DNA of 7,463 nt from Acidobacteriota bacterium (lineage in GTDB: Bacteria; Acidobacteriota; Terriglobia; Terriglobales; Acidobacteriaceae), in NCBI GenBank assembly GCA_021798235.1, contig JAJZMO010000147.1, positions 1 through 7,463 on the forward strand, written 5' to 3'. The first letter of the stretch is position 1; the number at the start of each line of letters is the position of its first letter. The position numbers were made by a program, and so were the translations under genes. Below, piece after piece: positions 1-4,889 of this stretch. The notes beneath the pieces were generated by a model that was not told the origin of the DNA, ran no database searches, and saw only the letters and a program-made list of their open reading frames with translations.

Positions 1-333
1 AATGATCGCGTCCAGATCAGGATGCAGCAGCGGCTCGCCGCCAGAAATTGTAATCACGCTGGTCCCCAACCGTGCCAGGTGGTCAATGCGGCGCAGCATC
101 TCTGGCAGCGGCACCGGATCGGAAACCTCGTCGTACTCATTGCAATAGGTGCAGGAAAGGTTGCAGCGGCGCATGGGCACAATGTGCGCCATATAAGGGT
201 GGCCAGTGGACACCAATGCGTGGCCGATCGAGGTCAGCTCCCGCACGCGGCGCGTGATGGCGCGCGCACGGCGGCGCAATGCAGACGGCGGCGCGACAAC
301 TGAGGATGCAATGGCTGGGGATGCGGCACTCAT
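1..333 (-). CDS. Radical SAM protein, N-terminal 111 residues (runs off window)
   Basis: The reading frame starts at an ATG (333-331) with an in-frame TAG two codons upstream and stays open to the window edge, so only the N-terminal part is present. The protein has a basic stretch at about residues 20-32, then the canonical radical SAM cluster motif CNLSCTYC (CxxxCxxC; Cys57, Cys61, Cys64) for the [4Fe-4S] cluster, and a GGEP motif at residues 98-101, which in this superfamily contacts the SAM amino group. These two motifs in this order and spacing identify the radical SAM fold. The substrate cannot be told, because specificity regions and any C-terminal auxiliary cluster or SPASM domain lie outside the window. 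The sequence around the cluster ([15 protein letters not shown]) resembles MoaA/PqqE/NifB-type members. No clear Shine-Dalgarno precedes the start. The gene follows the PDZ gene after 183 bp and may be a separate unit. Confidence 0.9.
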   Translation of the reverse strand, partial: MSAASPAIASSVVAPPSALRRRARAITRRVRELTSIGHALVSTGHPYMAHIVPMRRCNLSCTYCNEYDEVSDPVPLPEMLRRIDHLARLGTSVITISGGEPLLHPDLDAII

Positions 334-403
334 GGGCTAAGACTATTGAAACATAAACCGCAGCCATGAGCCTGCCTGACCCAGGGGTTCCACGTCTGCA
401 TGC

Positions 404-418
404 GGACAGAATCGTGCG
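404..418 (+). repeat. 15-bp inverted repeat, copy 1 (upstream of the radical SAM gene)
   Basis: The plus strand reads GGACAGAATCGTGCG here. The exact reverse complement occurs at 1538-1552, upstream of the PDZ gene. If one extra base is allowed in the other copy, the match extends to TGC(A)GGACAGAATCGTGCG. This copy lies in the gap between the PDZ stop codon and the radical SAM start, about 70 bp from that start. Its function is unknown; a shared operator or a chance repeat are both possible. Confidence 0.6.
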
Positions 419-435
419 CGGGCAGCGCAGGATTG

Positions 436-447
436 CGCAAGCTTGCG
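436..447. repeat. 12-bp perfect palindrome between PDZ and radical SAM genes
   Basis: CGCAAGCTTGCG is a perfect 12-bp palindrome in the 183-bp gap between the PDZ gene stop and the radical SAM start. It could be an operator-like dyad for a dimeric regulator. It has no loop, and no T-run follows, so it is not an intrinsic terminator. A nearby short inverted repeat, TGCGC (415-419) with GCGCA (425-429), adds further dyad symmetry. No binding factor can be named. Confidence 0.4.
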
Positions 448-516
448 TATAGATTTGAGAAGCCCATATTGCCCCTGTTCGTGGAAGCGTTCGTGTATTG
501 CAGGCGCGGAGAAAGC

Positions 517-1521
517 CTACTGCGTTGTATGCACGGACATGGTCAGGGTCAGTGGTTTGCCGTTGCGCTGAATTTGCAGCAGGAGCAGGCTATTCCGGTT
601 GGCGTGGACTACATGCTGCCAGCGGCTGCGCGAGGTCATCGGTACATCATCCACTTTGAGCACGATGTCCCCCGCATGAATGCCGGCGCGCTCTCCGGGA
701 CTGCGCAGATCCACGCTTTTTACCAGCAGGCCCGTGCCGCCAGGGACGCCGAAGAACTCCGCCAACTGGGAGCTGAGCGGATCCAGATCAATCCCGGTGT
801 AGAGCGCATTCGTGCCCGGAATCCAGCTCATGATCAGGCCATTGGCTCCGAAGGTTTTGGTGAAGTCAGCGGAGGCTGCGCTGAAAAATCCTGTGGATGG
901 GTGCGCGGCCTGGGCGGATGCGGGGGCAATGACTGCGCTGGTTGGTTGCGGCACAGCACGTTGCGGCGCAGCGTCCCGGATCGACGGTTGACGCTCACTG
1001 GCATCGGCACTTGGCTGGGGATTGGGTTGGGCAGGAGCCGGTACGGTGTAATGTTGGGACCAAGCCTGCTTTTCGAGGACGCTCCGGTTGGCCAGCTTGA
1101 CGGTACGTACCAGGGTTTGGCCATTGCGCAGCACGGTCAAGGTCATCGTTTGGCCGATTTTGCTCTTGCGCAACAGAGCGCGCCCCTGCGCGGCACTGTG
1201 CAAGGGCTGGCCGTCAATGCGTAGCACCACATCCTGCGCGCGCAAACCGGCTTGACCAGCGGGTGCATCATGATCGACCGCAGCCAGTGCGACGCCCTGC
1301 TCTGGCTGCAAGTGCAGGGTCGTGCGCTGCTTCGGTGTCAGGTCCTCCATGTCCACGCCCAAGTAGCCAGGGTTTGCGTGGTGGAAGTATGCGATGCCGG
1401 GCGCGCTGGGCGTGGGTGCCAGCGCCGGCATTGTCCGGGTGCACAACAGCGCCAGCGCCCCCAGTACCGCTCCGTGGAGAACAAAACCAGTCCATCCCGA
1501 TTTTTGTCGCGTCCGTTGCAT
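517..1521 (-). CDS. Membrane-anchored or exported protein with two PDZ domains
   Basis: The chosen ATG at 1521 gives 334 residues. A TTG at 1557 would add 12 residues, but it lies in a repeated element and adds a charged leader before the hydrophobic segment, so it is less likely. An N-terminal basic stretch (RTRQKSGW) is followed by a hydrophobic segment at about 11-29 and then A33-L34-A35, a possible signal peptidase I site; otherwise this is a membrane anchor. The first PDZ domain spans about 52-143 (YLGVDMEDL ligand-loop region; GLRAQDVVLRIDG). A Pro/Ala/Gln-rich linker covers about 155-210. The second PDZ domain spans about 241-331 (YTGIDLD; AGIHAGDIVLKVDD). Both PDZ domains are of the HtrA/DegP type, which bind C-terminal or unfolded peptides, but no trypsin-like His-Asp-Ser domain or HExxH metalloprotease site is present. 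The gene lies 76 bp downstream of the anti-sigma gene on the same strand, suggesting an envelope-sensing or adaptor role. Confidence 0.85.
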   Translation of the reverse strand: MQRTRQKSGWTGFVLHGAVLGALALLCTRTMPALAPTPSAPGIAYFHHANPGYLGVDMEDLTPKQRTTLHLQPEQGVALAAVDHDAPAGQAGLRAQDVVLRIDGQPLHSAAQGRALLRKSKIGQTMTLTVLRNGQTLVRTVKLANRSVLEKQAWSQHYTVPAPAQPNPQPSADASERQPSIRDAAPQRAVPQPTSAVIAPASAQAAHPSTGFFSAASADFTKTFGANGLIMSWIPGTNALYTGIDLDPLSSQLAEFFGVPGGTGLLVKSVDLRSPGERAGIHAGDIVLKVDDVPMTSRSRWQHVVHANRNSLLLLQIQRNGKPLTLTMSVHTTQ

Positions 1522-1537
1522 GAAGTTAACCCATCTT

Positions 1538-1552
1538 CGCACGATTCTGTCC
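1538..1552 (-). repeat. 15-bp inverted repeat, copy 2 (upstream of the PDZ gene)
   Basis: On the minus strand this reads GGACAGAATCGTGCG, ending 16 nt before the PDZ start codon at 1521. It matches 404-418 exactly in the opposite orientation. With its flank it reads TTGCAGGACAGAATCGTGCG, and the TTG here is the rejected upstream start codon of the PDZ gene. The two copies bracket the PDZ gene. Confidence 0.6.
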
Positions 1553-1574
1553 TGCAATCTTTGGAAATATTACG

Positions 1575-1587
1575 GCGCATTCTGCGC
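1575..1587. other. Small hairpin just downstream of the anti-sigma gene
   Basis: GCGCA (1575-1579) and TGCGC (1583-1587) are separated by three bases and could fold into a short hairpin. It lies 10 bp past the anti-sigma stop codon. No T-run follows on the minus strand (the next bases read CGTAATATTTCC), so it is a poor terminator and does not by itself argue against cotranscription with the PDZ gene. Confidence 0.3.
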
Positions 1588-1597
1588 AGGGCAGGTG

Positions 1598-2668
1598 CTA
1601 TTGCGTGGGCGGTATCTGCAGCAACGCCTGAGCCGAAGCTGCACGAATCTGCGGACTCGGGTCTTGTTGTGCCAGCGTCTCCAGCACCATATGCACGCTG
1701 CTGTCGGCCTCGACCGGCTCCAGCATGTGCAGCGCAGCGCTCCGCACCTGTGCGCTGGGATCGTGCAGTAATGACTCCAAAATCGCATCGCGGACGCGTG
1801 TGTCCTCCGCTACATATGGCTGCAGGCCCTCGAGTGCCTTGGCGCGCACGGCGGCATCGCGGTCATAGCGAAGCGCCACCATCAACGCCGTGCGCACCGG
1901 CCCACCCGCGCAGTAGCGGCCTTGGCTGCACTGCTGGGCCAGCAATGCGACCGAATCATCCTGCACACTGGGATCGGTGCCGTTGCCAGCGGCCATCAAC
2001 AGTAACTGTTGTACGGCGGGATCGTCCACCGAGCCTTCCAGTGTCTGCGGCACAATCTGGTTGTACTGCACCTCGACCATGTGTGTGTCGCCGTGGCGCA
2101 CGATACGGCTTACGTTGAAGATTTGCGGCACAGCAGCCGGAGTCGTGTCTGCGGCTGCGCTTCCTGTCGATGCGTTTTCGATCGCGCCACCGCCGTGCAG
2201 CGACTGTACCGGCGCAAGTGTCTGCGGCCTGGGTCGCGCTGTGGGCGCATTTTGCGCAACTTGCACCGCCTGTGCCAACTGCATGCGCGCATTGCGCTGC
2301 ATCCAAACCTGGCCCGCAAAGCCGCCCAGCAAAAATCCCACCACAGCCAAGCCTGCGGCAACGCCGGGCGCGCTGCGTAATTGCGCAAAGAGTCCGATGG
2401 TGCCCGTTTGCAATCGCTGCCAGAAGGAAGGCGCACCCATTTGGTCCAAGGCTTGATCGAGCCGAATGCGGCTCTGCGCCAGCAAGTTGGGCGATGGTTC
2501 TTGCGCAGGCGTCAGCGTCAGGGCGCGTTGCAGCGCCTGATAGACCTCCAACTCGGTTGCACATCGCTCACAGGCGAGCGTGTGCAGCTCCAGTGCTGCG
2601 CTGGCGTCCTCATCCAACTCATCGTGAATATAGGCGACGATCTGTAGTTGAGCTTTGTCGCATTGCAT
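1598..2668 (-). CDS. Transmembrane zinc-finger anti-sigma factor with C-terminal HEAT repeats
   Basis: The ATG at 2668 is preceded by a strong AGGAGG at 9 nt, which decides the start over an upstream in-frame TTG at 2692; this gives 356 residues. The N-terminus is a ZAS/zf-HC2 anti-sigma domain: Cys3, then His29-x3-Cys33-x2-Cys36 in HTLACERC, the zinc-binding signature of ECF anti-sigma factors. A single membrane span is at about 101-120 (GVAAGLAVVGFLLGGFAG), followed by an Ala/Pro/Gln-rich stretch to about 180. The C-terminal part (about 185-356) ends in HEAT-like helical repeats, with repeated Asp-Pro-x-x-x-Val/Ile-Arg turns (DPSAQVRSAAL, DPSPQIRAASA). By topology it should lie outside the cytoplasmic membrane. 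A CX5C pair (Cys247, Cys253) sits in this domain. The protein should hold the neighbouring ECF sigma factor at the membrane until a signal reaches the HEAT domain. Sigma binding is inferred from gene order and the ZAS motif. Confidence 0.87.
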   Translation of the reverse strand: MQCDKAQLQIVAYIHDELDEDASAALELHTLACERCATELEVYQALQRALTLTPAQEPSPNLLAQSRIRLDQALDQMGAPSFWQRLQTGTIGLFAQLRSAPGVAAGLAVVGFLLGGFAGQVWMQRNARMQLAQAVQVAQNAPTARPRPQTLAPVQSLHGGGAIENASTGSAAADTTPAAVPQIFNVSRIVRHGDTHMVEVQYNQIVPQTLEGSVDDPAVQQLLLMAAGNGTDPSVQDDSVALLAQQCSQGRYCAGGPVRTALMVALRYDRDAAVRAKALEGLQPYVAEDTRVRDAILESLLHDPSAQVRSAALHMLEPVEADSSVHMVLETLAQQDPSPQIRAASAQALLQIPPTQ

Positions 2669-2677
2669 GGCCTTGTT

Positions 2678-2683
2678 CCTCCT
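2678..2683 (-). promoter_or_regulatory. Strong ribosome binding site that sets the anti-sigma start
   Basis: The minus strand reads AGGAGG here, a complete match to the anti-Shine-Dalgarno core, 9 nt before the ATG at 2668. It rules out the TTG at 2692 as the start. It overlaps the TAG (2684-2682) that closes a short upstream reading frame and directly follows a G-run and T-run that could base-pair with upstream RNA. Confidence 0.85.
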
Positions 2684-2701
2684 ACCCCCCAAAAAATCCC
2701 T

Positions 2702-2766
2702 GTTGCAAGAAACTGTTTTTTTGAACGTGCTTTGGGTCTATCTTTGTACGTCTTCGTTTCTGCAAC
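2702..2766 (-). promoter_or_regulatory. Inverted repeat in the AT-rich leader of the anti-sigma gene
   Basis: In transcript sense, GTTGCAGAAAC (2766-2756) can pair with GTTTCTTGCAAC (2713-2702), giving an 11-bp stem with one bulged base and a 42-nt loop. The arm ends 18 nt before the AGGAGG of the anti-sigma gene. A CCCAAA in the loop (2736-2731) is complementary to TTTGGG (2693-2688) just upstream of the ribosome binding site, so a pseudoknot or alternative fold is conceivable. The region is clearly AT-rich compared with the GC-rich genes around it. A T6 run (2696-2691) follows the stem after five bases, so weak terminator-like attenuation is also possible. No known riboswitch class is recognised. 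Confidence 0.4.
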
Positions 2767-2797
2767 GGAAAAACCAAAAACTCCTGTTATTTTTCTT

Positions 2798-3475
2798 TTA
2801 TCGCAAATCCGCCAACTGCCCGCGCAGTTTGCGCGTGGCGCGGAAGAGCGTATTCTTCGCCGTCTCCTCGGACGTGTTCAACATCTCTCCAATGGCGCGC
2901 AAGCGCAGCCCCTGGTAATGCTTCAACTCAAACACCATGCGCTCCCGCGGCGATAGCACGTCGAGTGCGCTTTGGATGCGGTCGCCCAGTCGCATCCGCT
3001 CCAACTCCTGCTCCGGGTTAAAGCCCGCGCGCCGATCGGCCACGTTGTCGAGCAGGTCGCGCTCCTCGCCCTGGGCCGTTACGGCGATGGCGGACTCTTC
3101 GCGGCGCGTCTTTTTGCGGCGCATCTGGTCCAGACACAGATTGGTGACAATGCGATAAATCCACGTGTAAAAGGAGCACTCAAAGCGAAAGCTGCTCAAG
3201 TGGCGATAGGCCTTTAGAAATGCTTCTTGATAAATGTCCTGCGCGTCCTGTTCGGAGCCGGTCAGGTGCAGGGCCAGCCGCAACACGGACTGATCATAGC
3301 GGCGCACCAGCGCATCAAAGGCTGTGCGCGAGCCACTCTGGGCCTCGCGGATCAGTTCCGCATCTTCAATGCGTTCTGGGAGTTCGTTGGACACCTTTTT
3401 GGATTGTATGCCCGGCAGCATCTGCCGGAGGCGGGGGGATAAAATCGGCTGCAAAATAAGCGTCGCGGTCGGCAT
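2798..3475 (-). CDS. ECF-type RNA polymerase sigma factor (sigma-70 family, RpoE-like)
   Basis: The ATG at 3475 gives 225 residues and has a GAGAG Shine-Dalgarno-like sequence 6 nt upstream. A TTG at 3520 is less likely. Sigma region 2 spans about 40-120, with the core-binding and -10-recognition helices visible in AQDIYQEAFLKAY and WIYRIVTNLCLDQMRR. Region 4 spans about 165-222, with LSPRERMVFELKHYQGL and the helix-turn-helix IGEMLNTSEETAKNTLFRA, which reads the -35 element. Regions 1.1 and 3 are absent, which defines the extracytoplasmic function group. About 35 N-terminal residues precede region 2, slightly more than usual. The next gene downstream is a ZAS anti-sigma factor, the normal partner, but the gap of 129 bp is much larger than the overlap or few bases common in such pairs. 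Autoregulation is likely by family habit; no convincing ECF promoter was found. Confidence 0.94.
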   Translation of the reverse strand: MPTATLILQPILSPRLRQMLPGIQSKKVSNELPERIEDAELIREAQSGSRTAFDALVRRYDQSVLRLALHLTGSEQDAQDIYQEAFLKAYRHLSSFRFECSFYTWIYRIVTNLCLDQMRRKKTRREESAIAVTAQGEERDLLDNVADRRAGFNPEQELERMRLGDRIQSALDVLSPRERMVFELKHYQGLRLRAIGEMLNTSEETAKNTLFRATRKLRGQLADLR

Positions 3476-3546
3476 ATCGATCTCTCGTTCCTGTCTGGCT
3501 CCCCTGCGGAAGTCGTGCAATGAAACCCTTCAGTGTTAAGACGTTG

Positions 3547-3573
3547 CCCCCCTAAAAAGGTGAGCAGGGGGGG
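3547..3573. other. C-run/G-run hairpin between the sigma factor and RNase HI genes
   Basis: CCCCCCT (3547-3553) is complementary to AGGGGGG starting at 3566, with a 12-nt spacer; the G-run has seven Gs. It lies in the 229-bp divergent gap, 71 bp upstream of the sigma start codon, so it would be in the 5' leader of the sigma transcript if transcription begins upstream of it. Neither side has a terminal T-run. A second, weaker dyad, TTGCGG (3620-3625) with CCGCAA (3637-3642), lies nearer the RNase HI gene. No confident promoter hexamers were found in this gap in either direction. Confidence 0.45.
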
Positions 3574-3694
3574 AGTCAGAAATGTGGGCAGCGAATGCCT
3601 AGGAAGCGGAAGGGTGCGCTTGCGGAGCATTCCTCCCCGCAACGACAAGTCCTTCTGCGAAGCCTCAGCGGCGGCGCAGGCGCGGTTGTAGACT

Positions 3695-3700
3695 GAGGAG
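3695..3700 (+). promoter_or_regulatory. Ribosome binding site of the RNase HI gene
   Basis: GAGGAG ends 4 nt before the ATG at 3705. The spacing is short but usable. No further Met codon occurs until residue 141, so this site supports the long N-terminal tail being translated. Confidence 0.6.
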
Positions 3701-3704
3701 AATC

Positions 3705-4307
3705 ATGTTGCAGAGACCCCGCACGCTGGCCGCTGACTCGCAGACCTCCCTGTTCCCCACACAAGAAGAAGCCCATGCACGCGACACGGCTGCCAATCGC
3801 CCGGCAGGCAATGGTGCGGGCCGCAGCGCTTCAGCCCCGAGCCGCTCCACGCGCAGCGGAGCGGGGACAGGCAGCGCAGGCAAAGGTGCCGACGGAGCGG
3901 GTTGGATTACGGCGTACACCGATGGCGGCTCGCGCGGCAATCCGGGGCCGGCGGGCTATGGCGTGCTGGTGCAGGCATCCGATGGCGCGAAGCTGGCCGA
4001 GTTGAGCGAGTTTCTGGGCATCGCCACCAACAATGTGGCGGAGTACTCCGCACTGTTGGCCGCCTTGCAGTATGCGCTGGAACAGGGGCATGCGCGCCTG
4101 CGCGTAATTTCGGACTCCGAGCTGATGGTGAAGCAGATGCGCGGCCAGTACAGCGTGAAAAGCCCCGACCTGCGTCCGCTGTATGAAGAGGCACGGCGGC
4201 GCGTGGCGCGCTTGGAGGCATTTGCCATTGAGCATGTGCTGCGCGGCAAAAACAAACAGGCCGACGGTCTGGCCAACGCGGCCATGGACCGCGGTATGAA
4301 GCGCTAG
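3705..4307 (+). CDS. rnhA: Ribonuclease HI family protein with long N-terminal tail
   Basis: The 200-residue product has a complete RNase H fold at about 67-198. The four metal-binding carboxylates are visible: Asp73 (YTDGGSRGNPG), Glu113 (NNVAEYSALLAAL), Asp137 (ISDSELMVKQM) and Asp187 (GKNKQADGLANAAMD). The enzyme should cleave the RNA strand of RNA:DNA hybrids in the cytoplasm, removing R-loops and primer remnants. The basic handle of E. coli RNase HI is absent, as in the compact RNase HI group of many bacteria and archaea. The first 65 or so residues are not part of the fold: they are rich in Gly, Ala, Ser and Arg and probably disordered, apart from QTSLF at 13-17, which resembles a sliding-clamp-binding motif. 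The gene converges on yqeY, and the two stop codons share bases. Assignment to the family is firm; the exact subgroup is less so. Confidence 0.92.
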   Translation: MLQRPRTLAADSQTSLFPTQEEAHARDTAANRPAGNGAGRSASAPSRSTRSGAGTGSAGKGADGAGWITAYTDGGSRGNPGPAGYGVLVQASDGAKLAELSEFLGIATNNVAEYSALLAALQYALEQGHARLRVISDSELMVKQMRGQYSVKSPDLRPLYEEARRRVARLEAFAIEHVLRGKNKQADGLANAAMDRGMKR

Positions 4308-4768
4308 GCCAGCGCCGCGCGCACTTTGTCGCTGACCAGTTTTCCGTCGGCACGCAGGTCGGCGGCTTGCAGCTTGGCCTGCGCGGCCTTCATCACGCTG
4401 CCCATCTCTTTGGCCGTGGGCTTGGCCCCGGACGCGGCCAGCTCCGCAACCACCGCCTGCACGATGGAGACAATCTGCGCCTCGTCGGCCATCTTGGGCA
4501 AATACGCCTCAATGATGGGAATCTCTGCCGCCTCTTTGGCTGCCAGCTCGGGGCGATTGCCCTGGGTAAATTGCTCGATGGCCTCGCGGCGCTGTTTGAT
4601 CAGAGTGGCGAGAATCTGCATGGCCTCGGCATCGGTGAGAGGCTCCCGCTTGTCGATCTCTTTCAGCTTGAGCGCCGATTTGACCATGCGCAGCGTGGAG
4701 AGCTTCAACTCTTCGCGCGCCTTCATGGCTGCGATCATGTCCTGCTGCACGCGCTCTGCAATGGTCAT
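4304..4768 (-). CDS. yqeY: YqeY-like protein (GatB/YqeY family)
   Basis: The ATG at 4768 gives 154 residues, the usual length for free-standing YqeY, with AGGAGA 8 nt upstream. The frame is open further upstream to 5212, but that extension lies antisense to the aminotransferase gene and is not expected in this family. The protein begins MTIAERVQQDMIAAMKARE and continues LSTLRMVKSALKLKEID, the typical first helices. Further family-like stretches are LIKQRREAIEQFTQGNRPELAAKEAAE and IIEAYLPKMADE, and near the end a GatB-tail-like KPTAKEMGSVMKAA. It is all-helical and cytoplasmic, with no signal or membrane segment. The domain is homologous to the C-terminal tRNA-interacting domain of GatB in the tRNA amidotransferase, but stand-alone YqeY proteins have no settled function. 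It is divergent from the aminotransferase gene and convergent with the RNase HI gene. Confidence 0.93.
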   Translation of the reverse strand: MTIAERVQQDMIAAMKAREELKLSTLRMVKSALKLKEIDKREPLTDAEAMQILATLIKQRREAIEQFTQGNRPELAAKEAAEIPIIEAYLPKMADEAQIVSIVQAVVAELAASGAKPTAKEMGSVMKAAQAKLQAADLRADGKLVSDKVRAALA

Positions 4769-4776
4769 TGTGGCCG

Positions 4777-4782
4777 TCTCCT
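4777..4782 (-). promoter_or_regulatory. Ribosome binding site of yqeY
   Basis: The minus strand reads AGGAGA here, 8 nt before the ATG at 4768. It fixes the start of yqeY and excludes the long open extension upstream. Confidence 0.8.
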
Positions 4783-4839
4783 GATCCGTTCGTTTTGGCG
4801 TTGTGCGCAGCACGAAAACAAGCGCGGGCACAGACTCTC

Positions 4840-4889
4840 CAGTATAGTGGACGCCCGCGCATCCGCCGACCCGGTACAATAAAGACATC
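4840..4889. promoter_or_regulatory. Candidate -10 elements in the yqeY/aminotransferase divergent gap
   Basis: The 121-bp divergent gap (4769-4889) must hold the promoters of yqeY and, probably, of the aminotransferase-serA pair. TATAGT at 4843-4848 and TACAAT at 4875-4880 are -10-like on the plus strand. The minus strand reads TATACT at 4846-4841, five of six to consensus. None has a good TTGACA-like -35 box at 16-18 bp, so no transcription start can be chosen. If TACAAT were used, the aminotransferase mRNA would be nearly leaderless, which would agree with the lack of a clear Shine-Dalgarno before its ATG. Confidence 0.35.

Noticed and set aside
400..1224. Long plus-strand open frame opposite the PDZ gene
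   Set aside because: It is antisense to a well-supported PDZ-domain gene and its translation shows no recognisable domain.
1410..1521. Lipobox in the PDZ protein (ALALLC at about residues 22-27)
   Set aside because: Residues at -2 and -1 are both Leu, which does not fit the L-A/S-G/A-C consensus; an AxA cleavage site or a membrane anchor is more likely.
1522..1557. TTG at 1557 as the start of the PDZ gene
   Set aside because: It would put 12 extra residues with three Arg before the signal-like segment and has no Shine-Dalgarno; the ATG at 1521 is simpler.
1252..2118. Plus-strand open frame spanning the PDZ/anti-sigma junction
   Set aside because: The translation is Pro/Arg/Cys-rich low-complexity sequence typical of antisense reading in GC-rich DNA, and it overlaps two supported minus-strand genes.
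2696..2766. Intrinsic terminator between sigma and anti-sigma genes
   Set aside because: The stem has a 42-nt loop and is separated from the T6 run by five bases, so it is a poor terminator; kept only as a possible RNA regulatory element.
3476..3704. ECF-type autoregulatory promoter upstream of the sigma factor
   Set aside because: No GGAAC-like -35 with a properly spaced -10 could be found convincingly on the minus strand.
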